Shown here: positions 1 to 12,231 of the stretch, one piece after another
How the letters are laid out: each line of letters starts with the position of its first letter
How positions within the stretch are numbered: the stretch's first letter is position 1
Assembly: GCA_002633005.1 (NCBI GenBank)
Contig: NMRA01000232.1
Span: forward strand, 151,181 to 201,457
Reading direction: 5' to 3'
Origin: Phoronis australis
Taxonomy: Eukaryota > Phoronida > Phoronidae
Length of the DNA: 50,277 bases
Position numbers and translations under genes: made by a program
Notes under the pieces: model-generated
Database searches by the model: none
Told to the model about the DNA's origin: nothing
Seen by the model: the letters and a program-made list of their open reading frames with translations, nothing else

Positions 1-733
1 ATTTAGTGCATTCAAACCAACGCGGGGCCATCTAGTAGGCAACACGTAGCCCCTCGGTTGGCCCTATAGGGGCTACAATACTTCCATTCGCTTTCTGTAT
101 TCATTTCGTTACTTCAGTGTATTTTAAATGAGCCGTGACCGGATTTGGGTTACCGATTTCGAGTTTTCACCTCGTCAAAAATACAATATCATTTAAGAAA
201 CGCTTACTTTCATCATTGGTCCTTTTTACTTCTATACATATCTTTGATGAAGCTTAGTTGTGAGAATTAAGTTGACTTTGGCGAAGAATTACAACTCCAC
301 TTTTTTGGTTGCCGTTAATTTTATCACCACGTGCGCGATAACCACAGAGCATGTCAACTGAATCCTGTGAGTTAGGCTAGCGCGAGACTGAGCGAAGCGC
401 GTGACGCTAGCACGCGACACTTGTAAAGTAGCATGAGAAGGTATCGAGTGAAACTTGTAAGATGTGTGTCCCTTGGACTTTTTATTCGTCAATATGCGTA
501 ATTTCACGTAACTTCCTCAAAATGGCACCCGGTAACTGCATGAGAGAAACTCGAGCAAACCGCTACAGATTTTCATCGATTTGTTTAAGTTTTGCTGACT
601 AAATTGTATCCAGAGTCGTGGTATGTGTTAATTATAACTCCGTGTTCCTATATGTATGGTTCATTTGATTTTATTTGCTGTATTTTGAAATGAGTAACTT
701 TTTGTGAGGATGTACTATCGCCCCTGAATGCCT
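1..733. other. No gene seen; short stem-loop
   Basis: I see no convincing coding sequence here. A small inverted repeat, GCTAGCG at 376-382 and CGCTAGC at 405-411, encloses a CpG-rich loop. An upstream exon for the THAP-like ORF that follows would be expected here, but I could not identify one. Confidence 0.4.
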
Positions 734-1090
734 AGGGGCCATCGTGTGTGCAGCGAACATTTTCCTGGTGAAAAAAGACTTATGAAAACAACATTCCGAC
801 GGAGTTTCCTCTTAAAATTAACGTCTCTAGCATATCCACGGCGAAAGCTACAAAAGTTAAGCAACCCAAGAACTCTCAACTTGTCTGAAACCGGAGGAGA
901 TTTCGAAATCAACGCCGATAGCCCCAATACTGAACATGACGACAGTCGTGCCCTCGGTCACTCGGTCACTGATCATAGCTACGCTGCATGTGTTTACAAA
1001 CGAGAGAGAGGACTTGCTTGGTATTATACAGCAAAAAAAATGAAACATGGCCAACATTCACCATTCTGCGCACGCGCTCAAAGCAGCTGA
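734..1090 (+). pseudogene. THAP zinc-finger-like ORF fragment
   Basis: The open frame begins with a run reading RVCSEHFPGEK. This resembles the last part of a THAP domain, where a C-x2-H pair followed by Phe closes the C2CH zinc site. THAP domains are DNA-binding modules of P-element-type transposases and of host regulators derived from them. The first two Cys ligands and the AVPTIF-type end are not visible, so any upstream half would have to come from another exon; CTAG just before 734 could serve as an acceptor. The rest (basic, then Ser/Asp-rich) matches nothing I know, and the frame stops at 1088-1090. It could be one exon of a THAP gene, a decayed transposase or chance. Confidence 0.35.
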
Positions 1091-3007
1091 CAACTTGACG
1101 CCATATTGGAGAGTGCTACTAGTCACGTGACACGACTAAGAGCCGTGTAAACAAACGGGTTAAACTCCTTTTCAAAGCGCGATATCTAACAAATAAAGTG
1201 GCCAAAGAGTGTGATTTTTTCCAGAAACATATAAAAACCTGTGATGTAGCACTTACATGCGTTTCTTAAGAGTTAATCAGTCGATAGGGAAAATATCAAA
1301 CTATTAGAAGATTGCAACCAGTGGCAGATTCTCGAGTGGCCTGAGCGGCTGCACGCCTGTCAATCCACTGCGAGGGTTTTATTTTTCGTTTTTTTTTCAA
1401 GAGAAACTACTAAGATTGCGCAAATTTATCATTTAATTAGTGTCGCTCGATGCAAATACATTATATCCTGGAGACGTGCCTCTCACTCGGAACGTACTTT
1501 TGTGGTTCACCAAAAAAGCCTTTTCACTGAATGTTGAACAATGACCCCGGGTAACTCTAACTTGAAATATTACCCGAGTCGCTTTTAATGGGGTATCAAT
1601 TTAACGTGAACTACTGTGAAAAATGAGCTCATTGGGGTCATATAAAATAAATGACAGGTTTTTAAAATTCACTAGGGCGTTCTCCCGTTCAGTACAGCGG
1701 TTGTGAACCATTTACTACGTAAGCCAACACTGCGTGTATTATCTTACTCATATTATGGAATACATTTGCCTGCGCGAAAGTAGTTCACTTCTATCATTTT
1801 GCTCGATAGACGGCGCTTTTGTAAACATGGTGGCTCGCAATTTCTGGTTTAGGCAGTAGACCTATCGCGTTTTTGAATCAATGTAAATGTTACTGAACAA
1901 CTGTTGTAAATGCCGACTCAGATCAATGTCCGAAGCGGGAATCTAACCTGGACCAGCCATGTACGCCTGCACGGTAGTACTTGCTTAAAAAGTGAGTTAA
2001 AAGGGGTCTGAATTGAAGATAAATTGGTGATTTTCGACACTTCACTGTCATCACTGTGACTGTGGCCACTTGGACTTCGACTTCAGAGCTCAGTCTTGTC
2101 ACACCTAACTACTTTGGAAACAAGTTGGATATAATGTTCCCTGGTTTAGAGAAAGACGCTATCAATATGTTGTAATAACTTCAGTGCAGGTTCACTCGTT
2201 CTCACGGAATCAGGCTGTTAGTGTTAGCCAGATGGAACACGGTCAGTGACAGCAAATGTCTAGACTTGACCAGGCGAATACACGTGTTGTTGGTCATCTT
2301 ATACAAGGGAAAAATGGGAAATGAATGACAGGACAAGGACATGGTCGAAAAAAGTTGATGAATGTAACAACTGAATAACATTCCTATTATTCGGTGGATT
2401 AGATAGTGACCACTGTCTCTAGCTGCCCCCAGTAGAGACAGTGAAGCGCCTCTGAGAGTTTCATACATTGATAGATTTTCGGTGGCTTATGACCCACACT
2501 GATTAAAACATGAAAGTCATGTTGTTTAAGTACCTCTTGCTCATAGAGGGACACCTTAGGTACCCATTGATGTCTTTAATTTCTTCAAACTCAAACAAAT
2601 ACTCCTGCAATGTAACTTTTTCTTCAATCAGTCCTTGGTTCAGTTGCCCAAATTGTCAACTGGCCAGTTTTACACTGCGCGCCCACCTATTTTTACCGCT
2701 CCGGCCAGTGTGAGGCATAATTCGCCTTAAATCTTCCGGCGTATGTTACTATCAGTGGATGAAGCTTGTTATCCATGTCAGGGACAATTATATCCCAGAA
2801 GAGTCATATTTTGTAATTCTGTAACTATAGAATTTCTGCAAAATTTTGATTAAACATATTTCCCATCTGCAGTACTAAAATTGATCAGCTTGATTAAAAT
2901 TTTACAGCCGTAAGTCAACTCACTTGAGCACAGTTAATTCTAGGAGGCACATCAGTCATGCTAGTAAAAATTGAAAGCCTTTGCTGTTTACTTATATTTA
3001 ATTTCAG
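1091..3007. other. No gene seen
   Basis: No ORF here resembles a known family. A stretch at 1336-1380 is faintly tRNA-like (GGCCTGAGCGG) but lacks a B box. The sequence just before 3008 (ATTTCAG) would fit a splice acceptor for the remnant that follows. Confidence 0.4.
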
Positions 3008-3650
3008 ATGCTGAACTGTAATACTCCACTGAAAAAGGCAAAGTCAAAGACATGCATATTATGTGACAAACTCTTATACTCTGACTCTCACGCACACAAA
3101 GTTAAAACATGTTGCATTAAAGCAGAGGTACTTGGATTTTTTGAACTCATTTACATTCAATTCAACAATGATTTGCAGGACACTAGGCCTGTGTTTATCT
3201 GCAGCACATAAATTCCGTTTTCTTCAAAACTCACACAGCTGCAGAAATCAGCAAGAATGGAAGTCAACATTCTCATTGCTCAGTCTGAAGATTGACAAAA
3301 GCATGTACTAATTGATTCGCCATCTTTTTCTAAGAAGCCAACAGGAGCAAAGAGATTGTTAAATTTTGAGTCCGTGTTAGTTGACCATGGGTATTCAGTG
3401 TCTGAAGATTATCAACAATCCAACCCTTTCCTGTCAAAGGTGTCTACTCATCTGAGCAACTTGATCGGAAACTGTTGTTTAAAATCAGTGCATCTTTGGA
3501 TTTTCTTTACAAAACTTCAGAAAAAAGTGTTCTTAGACTTCCCATGAGGGACCTGGATGAGAAGCTGCTTCTTTGGAAAATTGTGAAAGAAGTGGAAAAT
3601 CGTCCTTATGGGCTACCACTTCTGTGTGTCATTCACTTCATATTGCTGTG
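3008..3650 (+). pseudogene. Frameshifted remnant of a Cys-rich coding region
   Basis: Successive frames give protein-like segments that read on from one another across frameshifts. The first has a CxxC pair (TCILCDKLL) followed by a His-rich stretch (SDSHAHKVKTCC), then DTRPVFICS. The frame then shifts to KFRFLQNSHSCRNQQEWKS. Further on come SVLVDHGYSVSEDYQQSNPF and, in another frame, LRLPMRDLDEKLLLWKIVKE. CxxC, a later ICS and HSC could have formed a zinc-binding module. An ATTTCAG acceptor precedes it. At least two frame changes and an internal stop suggest a pseudogene, unless small introns were missed. I do not recognise the family; a transposon-linked zinc-finger protein related to the THAP fragment upstream is possible. 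Confidence 0.3.
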
Positions 3651-4529
3651 ACTAAGAATGACTTCACTGTAGCCATAATGTATGGGATACATGTAGATGT
3701 TTGCCAAAAATCCTCATCATGCTGGCAATGGTGTATGCTTGAACATATTTCAGATGGATCACATTTATAGCTTATAATTGTTTTTAACATATATTTTTAG
3801 AAAAGGTGACATAGTTGATGATAGAAATTAGATCGGTGATATATTACATTAAAAATTCTCCAGATTGAGACAGCCTCCTAAATTCAGAACACAGAAATCA
3901 CGGCTGAAATTTAATTTTTCATCCTGAAATTTGAGGCGTGAGTGATTTGTATATCTTAGTACTTTTCAAATTCCTAACGCTATGTTGTAGCATAGCAGGT
4001 TGCAAGAATACTCCTGTAAGTTCATGAAAAGTGACTCTCATGATAAACATTTAAAAATTTGTTATCATTCCCCTTGAATTTCTGACAGACAATTGTGTGA
4101 ATTTCTAAAAATTGGAACAAGCTCCGACTTCGATCAAAATAATTATTAACTGCCCCAAACTAGAGAATTTTTGCATAATTAATTTTTGAAATTCAGTGTG
4201 TAGTTAACTGTAAAACTGATGGATGACTATTCTTGTTTACAAGAGGATCTGCTTTAAGAAAAAAGGTTGTAAAAGTGATGACAATTTAATGTTTACTTTT
4301 TGATCTTTTGTGATGGTGTGGTAGTTTACACCATCTTTAAAAATGCCAGTGGCGAAAGGTAGAAATCATAAGTGACAACAGATATCAACATTCCATTTCA
4401 GTTAATGACTCTGAAGCAGATAATAGTGGCAGTACCCGTGTGGTTAAAGAGTCATGACATAATGCTTTCGATTTAAAAATCATGAGGGACTTTCTGATAT
4501 GTAAGCTATGAGTGTTTTTTCACAAGAAA
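3651..4529. other. No gene seen
   Basis: AT-rich sequence without a supportable ORF. Around 4395-4465 a short frame rich in Ser, Asp and Glu could be a trailing piece of the remnant before it, but this is not supported independently. Confidence 0.35.
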
Positions 4530-4647
<118 letters not shown>

Positions 4648-4675
4648 GTTAAAATCATTTGCATAGTGAGTTAGC

Positions 4676-4777
4676 CACTGAATGAGCTCAGTGCCTTTAA
4701 ACATATTAAAATATGCTTAAAGGCACTGAGATCATTCAGTGAAGTCATTCTTTAAGCATATTAAAATATGCTTAAAG
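4676..4777. repeat. Two adjacent near-perfect palindromes
   Basis: The first (4676-4741) has two 32-nt arms with two mismatches around a 2-nt centre. The second (4750-4777) has two perfect 13-nt arms around AA and repeats the inner part of the first (TTAAGCATATTAAAATATGC). They begin 30 bp after the (GT)n tract. They could be remnants of a small foldback element or a local inverted duplication. Confidence 0.85.
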
Positions 4778-5436
4778 GGGTTTTGATCAAAGAATAATAT
4801 TTTAGTTGGTTAGACTGGTATATACCAAGGGAACTTGGACCATGTGATAAAATGTTATTGTTTACATGTTTTGGAAAAAATAAATGGTTTAAGGAGATAA
4901 TGAAACGTTACAATTGTGTCTTTAGCATCTAACGTCAATGTACAATATAGGATTACTTTTACATAAACATTTAAAATGTCATAGATTTTGGATTTCCTGT
5001 ATATAGCTAAGATTAAGAATGCATGCCTACATGATGTTCTCTGCGCATTTGTTGCTTTGATAACACTATCACTGATGGTGTTACTCTATCAAAATTTAAA
5101 GGTCAATTTTGACAGTAAAATCACCTATGAAAATCTTATTTTAATGATGTGGTTTTCCGACTCTGTCCCAATTTTTGTAATTCAGGGTGACCTAAAAGGG
5201 CTGCTGGGTTCCTTGTTAATTCCAGGTTGTCGTGTCTCTTGGGAGGCATTTTTCATTTATTGCATCTGCATTGAATAAATTTATGTTTTTGATTATTTTT
5301 GGCAGCTTTCCCAGATTTCCGCAAAACTTCCAGGCTCAGATTTGGAAATTCTGGGTATTAGAAAAGGCATAAAAATTGGTGCTGTGAAACCTGATACGAA
5401 TAGATGTTATTGAAAGTATTTTTGTCTGCATTAAAC
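4778..5436. other. No gene seen
   Basis: An ORF at 4988-5278 shows no family resemblance or codon pattern I trust. On the minus strand GTGAGT at about 5436-5441 would be the splice donor of the helicase exon to its right. Confidence 0.35.
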
Positions 5437-5631
5437 TCACCATTCTAACACAATGTGTCCTTCGTTAATTACCACAATTGCCACGTTGTAAGCTAATAAT
5501 ATATAATGCCTTGTTTTGGAAGCTAATTCCTTGTTTTGCAAGCGTTTCACACCATCACTTGTTGATGCCAGAGCCTCAGGGTTAGCATACACTACTTGAT
5601 AATTTCCTTTAATTATGTCACCAATTGGAAC
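5437..5631 (-). pseudogene. RecQ-like DExH helicase exon, dead Walker B
   Basis: The minus-strand translation contains GNYQVVYANPEAL followed ~40 residues later by AIVVINEGHIVLEW. In RecQ-family and related transposon-borne DNA helicases this corresponds to the 'PEAL' stretch and motif II (DEAH...EW), which coordinates Mg-ATP. Here the catalytic DEAH reads NEGH, so the Asp and Ala are changed and ATPase activity is not expected. The frame runs into ATG|GTGAGT, a good donor. At the other end the helicase-like reading merges at about 5631 into a GGCGGAT-type transposon end, suggesting the coding region was split by an insertion. Only motif II and its lead-in are present; motifs I, Ia and III were not found nearby. 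Confidence 0.5.
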
Positions 5632-7245
5632 ACAAAGGCGGATTGAGGGGGGGAGCAGGGGCTGCCGCAAGCAAAATGAAACAGCAACAACGCAACGCGT
5701 GAGGAAATATAACTAGGACCGGTACTGGAGAAGGGGGGGGGGGACTCAGACCTCAGATCGTGGCGGGCTCTCGTTCCCGTTTATTATTTTTAATTTTTTT
5801 TAGTCGATAGATTTCCCGAACAGAAGCTTATACTCCGGGCCCCCGCAACTTTCGGGATGCCTGTACACATACAATCGCGTTCCGCCCAATTCCCCCGGCT
5901 GGTGCAAGCAAAATTAAACAGCGTGAAGCGCGAAGAAATATGGAGTTCACCAACAAGGAACAGGAGGCCCTGGAGCGCTGCGGAATCAGATTGCCTTTTT
6001 TGGGCGGAAACAGCAGGTCACATCGCCGGCCCCCGTAACTTTCGGGGCGGCTGTGCATCATTACCAGCAATTCGTAAACTAGGTCATCCGCCAGGTTCTC
6101 TGCGTAAACTAGGTCATCGCTTATGGACCAGTTAGCGCTTCTCTCTCCGGTTGTTCTACATTTTGTAGCCCAAAATTACCAAAGTTCAAATATATTCCGT
6201 TAAAAAGGAAAGACAAAACATATTAGTACAGATGTCTGGCCAATATCATGAGTCACCACTCGTAAGCAAATCAAAGCTGTCCTCACTCGTTGCCGGCCTT
6301 ATCTCGCACTACCGAGCCAATCGAGTAGTTTTCAGTTCGCAATGCAACAATACGATTGTCATAAATTCAACTTGTAATAAACCCTTTCAATTTTAAACCA
6401 TGCCCGAAGTACTCGGAAACAAATTATTGTTAGGGACAACGAGGTTTTTTTCCCGGAAGTGGATCGTGAACACCCCAAGTGAGCTTTCCGCACGCAGCTA
6501 CTTTGGTTTGCAGCTGAATGTTACTGAGCTCCCATACTACTATGGGCCGTGCCGGTCAAGGGTCAATTCTTGTGTGTACGCACTACTTAAAGCGTGGGAA
6601 TCAAACTGCTATATATAGAGAAAACGTTTATTAATATACTGGTGTGAATATTATCAGTGATTTAACCAAAAACTTCGAATTAACTAGACCTACTAATGAT
6701 AGTCTATGATGATAAACTGGTAGGCAAAAGGCCAAAATTGGCAATTTTCGGCGACCCCATGTTAAATACAAAATTTTGTCTAATTTTCTTCAAACTCCTA
6801 CATTTCAATCTTGATTATACTGACATCTGTTGGGTCTATCGGCAACTAACCGCACATGAAAGGCTTGGTCGAAAATTATCGTTTTCTCACATGCACTTTC
6901 GGGTTTTTAACGGCGATTCCACTGATCGAAGCGACAAAATAAGCCAAAACTTTGGCCATACCATGTTAAACATAAAATTTTTTCCAATTTTGCTGAAACT
7001 TGGCCACGTTTTTAACAAAATACTTATCTATGTTATGTGCTATCGGCAAATGTGATTGATTCATAAATAAGACCCTCACGCTGTGTTTTCTGCGAATCCC
7101 ATGTATCCCGAAGGGGGCTAACTGAGTGATTTACGCGCATGCGCAGTTCACGGTTTCAATATTGCTGGTAATGTACAATCGCGCTTTACCCAGTTCTCCG
7201 AGGCACCATGTTGGGTCCCCCTTATGGTATCCTAGATCCGCCACT
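5632..7245. mobile_element. hAT-like non-autonomous element (inferred)
   Basis: The right end reads, on the minus strand, CAGTGGCGGATCTAGG, a terminal sequence shared by several elements in this window. The left end at 5632 (CAAAGGCGGATTGAGG) matches 12 of 16 positions and is followed by G-rich sequence. Both subterminal regions share related segments (ACAATCGCG followed by a CCCA/TTCC stretch at about 5870 and 7170). The interior at 5660-6120 contains imperfect duplicated blocks (GCAAGCAAAAT...AACAGC; GTAAACTAGGTCATC twice). No transposase was seen, and 8-bp flanking duplications are not convincing. The left boundary is uncertain. Confidence 0.35.
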
Positions 7246-7783
7246 GTTAGTGCACGGCAAAGATCTACTAAAGTTTGGTGAACTACAGAGCTAATAAGCA
7301 AACAAATTGCAGTTCAGTGTGGGAACGTCAAAGCACAATTAGTTGACCAGTCAACTGTGCTTCTTATGCTAGTTTTATTTTAATCGCACAGTGAACCTTT
7401 TATGTTCACTCAGTGATAACTAAACCGTTTCAATGATGATTTTCGTTTTAAAATTGCTTCAATTAATACTACATGTACTCCAATATCGTCCGCGTTCGTC
7501 GCGATTCTATTCGGGGATTCCATTGACAGGTAATTCCCCGAGTATGCATGACAAGGGAGATAAGTCTATATTTTGATACATGAGTCGACAAATACGGATT
7601 TTCCCATCTACAAGGATTATAATTACCATTTTTAAGAACTTAGTCCTAACTGCTACAAAACTCATTCAAATTACAACAATGACGAAATGTTTTTCTGCGG
7701 TTTATTTGGCGCGGATACGAACCGATATGATTTCGCGAGATCCAGCCTCATCACCCGTTTTTCGCGGTATTTTGTAAATGTGA
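7246..7783. other. No gene seen
   Basis: No coding or repeat feature could be supported. The open LINE frame starts just after a stop at 7781-7783. Confidence 0.35.
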
Positions 7784-8490
7784 TGTGCCATATGTGAAAG
7801 ACTAGACTTACGTTCAGTTAATCTGTCGCACTGTAAGAATATTTTGCATGATTTAGCCTGCAATAGGTGGTTGTTTGAAAGCCGTTCGAAACCAAAGTTA
7901 AGAACCTATGTTTTTATGAAGAATGTCTTTGAAGTTGAGCCTTTGTACGTGCATTTTGACTTAACTCGGCCTAGTAGGTCAATTCTTGCTCAAATTAGAA
8001 CCGGAACCCTACTGCTATTGGTTGAGGTTGGGCGTTTTCGTTCTCTAGATTTTGATGACAGAATTTGCTGTCTTTGTCACACTGGTCAGGTCGAAACTGA
8101 ACTGCATTTTCTGTTTGAGTGTCCGTTTTTCTTAGATGCCAGAAACACATTTTATTGTCAAGTTGAGATTAAATATCCACGATTCCGTGCAGAAAGCTGT
8201 GAAAGTAAATTTGTTACAATCATACAAAAAGATGTTATTAGAAAAACTTCAGTTTTCGTCAAAAATATTTTTGAAGTAAGGAAAATTTATATTTATTTAT
8301 GATTACTTTTATCTCGACCTTCTCTTTCTGGTCCTCTTGCAATGCGCGTACACTTGTCTTTTCTTTTTTTGTATCATGTATCTAAAGTGACTTATAAGCC
8401 CCGTGGAGGGCTGGGTGTTCCTAGTGTTTGTAACGTATTCATTGTTTAAATTCATTTGAACACATGTCACTATAATAAAATGTTACCTAC
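7784..8490 (+). mobile_element. CR1/Jockey-like LINE, 3' end of ORF2
   Basis: The open frame 7784-8302 is the C-terminal part of a non-LTR retrotransposon polyprotein, downstream of the reverse transcriptase. It has the conserved run SILAQIRTGTLLLLVEVGRF followed by a Cys/His knuckle, CCLCHTGQVETELHFLFECPFF (C-x2-C...H...C), seen at the end of ORF2 in CR1/Jockey-group and related LINEs and thought to bind nucleic acid. The frame is uninterrupted for 172 codons and stops at 8300-8302. A short 3' UTR-like tail follows, ending near AATAAAATGTTACC at about 8476. Everything 5' of the knuckle region is missing, consistent with 5' truncation. Confidence 0.75.
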
Positions 8491-8529
8491 TCTTAGTTAC
8501 TTACTCTAGTCGCCAACCGACTAGAGCGA

Positions 8530-9040
8530 CGTCTTTCGTGAAAATGGTTGTGAGCATCTAGCTCCTTTGTTAACTGCCGAGCTTAGTCTTTTGTCTGGTA
8601 CAACGACATGCAGATAAATTAACTACCACGCTTATAACCGATCACACGTGAACACAGTCAAACCCAGTAAGCTGGTACGTTCGGACAGAATAGATTGTCT
8701 TAACTTCGATTGTAGTTGGGCGATTTTGGCGGTTCAAAAACTATAAGCTTGATCAGTATTTGATGGGCAATTCAGAAATGTCATTGGGTTTATGTTCAAA
8801 CATTTTGTAACTTAACTTGTTGTTAAGAGCACAGCCCAGTGAGGATATAAGACACGATCTTATCGGAGATTAGAGCAATTATCCAACAAAAGAGAGCTGA
8901 CCGTCCAACCCTAATTGCCAGAATGGACTTAATCAGTGGCCAGTGTAAGATATTGGCTACAGCGGTCATCCACCCAACTTTTTGTGATTTACAACTTAAC
9001 AAGTTAGATTCAATAGGAGAACACCGTAATGTAAAAAGCA
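8530..9040 (+). repeat. Dispersed repeat, internal copy of hAT-like element A
   Basis: This stretch aligns along its length with 27583-28060 in the same orientation. Shared blocks include CATCTAGCTCCTTTG/CATCTAGCTTCTTTG, TTGGGCGATTTTGGCGGTTC/TTGGACGATTTTGGCGATTC and GTAAGATATTGGCTACA. The TIR ends present on the 27-kb copy are not seen here, so it appears to be an internal fragment. Confidence 0.8.
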
Positions 9041-10319
9041 AGAACACACACTCAGCTCCTTTCCTGTGATTCGCTCGGAATTGCCAACGTACAACTATTC
9101 TCCATTCACGGATCTGAGGCGTTTTGTAGTATCCCCGCGCCGTGTAATTGTGTGCTCACAAAGAGATCAGCCCCGCTCCTACACATTTAGTCGGTTCCTA
9201 TCCATCCCCGCCATTAATCTGATATACGTAATGCGCGACCCTCAGCCGAGAAATTTAAAATAAATTCTTCTCTCACGCACGCTGTCTACTTATCCCAAAC
9301 CCCTGTTGCGGGGAACCGTTGAATAACGACAGACAGATTTTCACGGACGTGGGGTAATTTTTTCATGGGCTGAAAATTCTTCACGTTAAATTTAGACCCT
9401 CTGAAAAAACTAACCGGGGTCATTTTTCACGGGGTTATGACTTATGCTTTATCGGCTAGGTTGGGCATATTTCCATTCAGTTTCGAGAGGGAAATTCTGA
9501 ATTTTGGGTAAAGTTTGGATGCGCAATTCAGCCGTACAGGTTTGATATTTTGGTTACTATGCACTTTACTTTTTGCGTTTCGTCACAAAACAGAGAGCTC
9601 GTAAGCAAGCAGTGCAAACCTACAACATTTCCAGTAACAGCTTCGACATAAATACAGATTTTGCAGGGATTTGTTTGTTTTGATACAACAGAAAGCATCT
9701 GATTTTGGAATACATGTTATTAAGAAATTAGTTTTTAAAGCAGGATATATTTCAATAGAGAAATACACTATTCACTTAGGTGTACTGTTTTCGATGGCTG
9801 GCGAGTAAGTTCGGAGGGTTGCTATTTCTCAGTACAAGTAAAAATACATAAGATTGTCATTAATACCAAATATTTACTAAATATAATTAGCAAACAGTAC
9901 CATCATTGGATAACAGCATATGGAGGTCAAAGTAGTGTGAGTTGATGATTATTCTTCAGGCTTGCCTCTCAGAGGAAACGTATTCTGTTGACGTTTTAGA
10001 TTCCTATATTATGATGCCAAAAATTAAGTGAGTGTTGATCAAGGAGTAGTAATTTGTCAGTGTGAATAGAGGCAGATATTTCTTAACTTTATTAAGTTCG
10101 CCTCAGGTTTGTGTAATTTTTGTTCTCACCAGGAAAATTTATTTAGTCCAGCATAAAGAGTCGTCAGAAATTATTCCCAAAAACTTTTAACAGAAATTAG
10201 GTTTGGAGCTTTTATGCTGTATGCAGGGATATTAATCTTTTAATTATTTTGTTCTGAGGGACGTAGAATAATAGTATTTAGGTCTGGTGACATTCAACAA
10301 TTAGTGAATTGATAACCAC
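9041..10319. other. No gene seen
   Basis: Two short ORFs (9066-9263 plus, 9583-9768 minus) have no recognisable features. The rest is AT-rich. Confidence 0.35.
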
Positions 10320-10740
10320 GTGGATATGTCTGTGCTTATTCATTTTCATTCCGTTGTTTGCTGGTTTTGTAGGCGAAGGTGTATATATAAGACAGGTATC
10401 GTCACCATACATAAGGCTGTCAAGGGAAGCGGATTTTTAGAGATCGTTTTCATAAATAAGAAAAAGGAGGGGACCAAGAACAGATCCTTGCGGTACTGGG
10501 ATTATAGTTGATTTTTGGGAGTGTGAATTATCAAATGAAACGCATTGCTGTCGATTGATTAAATCTAACAGTGATCGAGAGTGGGGTGTTATTTCATTTA
10601 GAATGCAGGGAAGGAAATTGCTGTAATTTAAATGATACTGTTTCTTTGTCAAAGTTAAATGCAACTTGAAAATTGTGTTATTTTGCGCAAGTTTTCCAAA
10701 TGAGATCGACATTGTTGGATGGATTGTGTATTGTAAAAGT
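10320..10740 (-). mobile_element. LINE reverse-transcriptase fragment, frameshifted
   Basis: The minus strand encodes the core of a CR1/Jockey-type RT. One frame gives RQQCVSFDNS then PVPQGSVLGPLLFLIYENDL, matching the conserved block before the catalytic site. After a stop at 10437 the next block continues in another frame as SLMYGDDTCLIYT, the YxDD catalytic motif (here YGDD). Upstream readings resemble the 'W..SYL.NR.Q' lead-in but are degraded. The fragment lacks the endonuclease, the fingers motif with the first catalytic Asp, and the 3' region. The frameshift makes it a pseudogene. Confidence 0.8.
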
Positions 10741-10949
10741 GTTTGAGAAGTACAGCATACTTGACGTAAAATTTTGAACTTAATGACATAGATATGCCTT
10801 CAAAATCAATGTATGAGAAAATGGTAATTTGCTTGCAATTATTCTAGCTATCTTATGCATTATTTTTAATCTGATGCAATCTCATAATGCCTGGGAATGG
10901 ATTGTGTGGAACCACACAAGAGTCTCGCTTGGTGAAAAAAATTACAAAA

Positions 10950-11065
10950 TGAGAATGAAGGTATGATATAAGGCTTGATTTGAAAACTACAACACTGATC
11001 AAATTTTGGTCGAGTAGACAACCGGAAATTCACAGTGCATACTCTCGCGGCTTGTCTCGGGGTCT
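10950..11065 (+). repeat. Dispersed repeat (inverted partner at 24060-24175)
   Basis: Read as its reverse complement, this stretch resembles 24060-24175. Both contain a block like CTTGATTTGAAAACTACAA / TTGTAGTTATCAAATCAA, GTCGAGTAGACAACC / GGTTGTCTGCTCGAC, and CGGGGTCTC / GACCCCGAG. It is probably a non-autonomous element; its boundaries were not resolved. Confidence 0.6.
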
Positions 11066-12231
11066 CAAGATCTAATAGTAGTGCTTAAGTCACGGTCTCG
11101 CGTCAACGGCACGCATGTCAAGTTTGTTTAAATATCAGACTTACTCACCAGACAATAAACTATCGTGACTATAATTCCTTAGTGACAATATACCCGCGTA
11201 ATCTGCTAAGGTGTTAGCTCCTTCAGTCGACTGCATGCTAGGAGAAAGAAGCCACCAAGTGAGGCATTCGCTTCACCACCTCGCAATGCAAAATCCTCGG
11301 CACATTTCATTTTGCCACTAATTAAGATAATAACGTATAAATTTATCATCCAACAACTTACCTCTGATTTCATTAAACTACTTGACCATCATAGATGCAA
11401 ACATGATGATAGTTCACCTGTGGTGCCTGGTACCGTAGCTATAAGCACAAGTAGAATTTTGAAAAATGTCAATTTTAATTTGCTACGCTCCTCCTATCAC
11501 CGTCTAGGTCATTTGAAGACAACAGCTCACCTCGCAGCTACTCGTGTGCGCTGACCCTTAAAACGGAGTTACTTTTCAATGTACTTTAAAGCCCCATGGG
11601 TGTTTGTGCGTGTGACATATGTGACATATTTAAATTTCTAAGACGAAGCTCCCTCTACAGTCTTTCCAAACCCAGTAGGCCTACTATTGTATCACTATGA
11701 TATTCAAACTGATGATACTGATACTTTTGTCCAGTTTTGGTCATGACTACGTTAGTACTGCACATTTTTTCACAAACACATCTCCATAAATTCCGTCCTC
11801 CACTCGTTAGCATTTGCACCACTTTACATGATTTTCTATGAAAATAAGAAAATGAAAATGCAAACTCGTTTACGTAGGTCACTGCTCGTACATGTAATTA
11901 CCCGGCTCTACATTTCACAGGACATTCAATTTTTCCTTATAAAAATGTGTCAAAACAAACACCGACTCAATATTCGTCAATCCTGAATTTTTGTGTTTAT
12001 TTGATATATTTCACTATTGGCCAATTCAGCGTCTATGTATTTACTATAGACACCGGTGACCTAAAGTCGTGAATCTAAGCATAAAAAGCAGCTGATTGTC
12101 ATACTACCCATGAGCAACTGCTCATGTGATGTAATGGACATATATGAACCTACTTTTTAAAAGCGATTAGAATCAACAAAATGAAATTTGAAAAAAGGCA
12201 GTTTTACGACCGCGGCTAATACATATTCATT
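11066..12231. other. No gene seen
   Basis: ORFs at 11312-11554 and 11655-11882 show no family signature. No RNA gene or repeat structure was detected. Confidence 0.35.

Noticed and set aside
289-507. Minus-strand YKFHSIPS as the missing first half of the THAP domain
   Set aside because: On the opposite strand to the CSEHF segment, and lacks the first Cys pair.
1336-1385. tRNA-Leu/Ser-like stretch
   Set aside because: A-box-like word only; no B box and no consistent stems.
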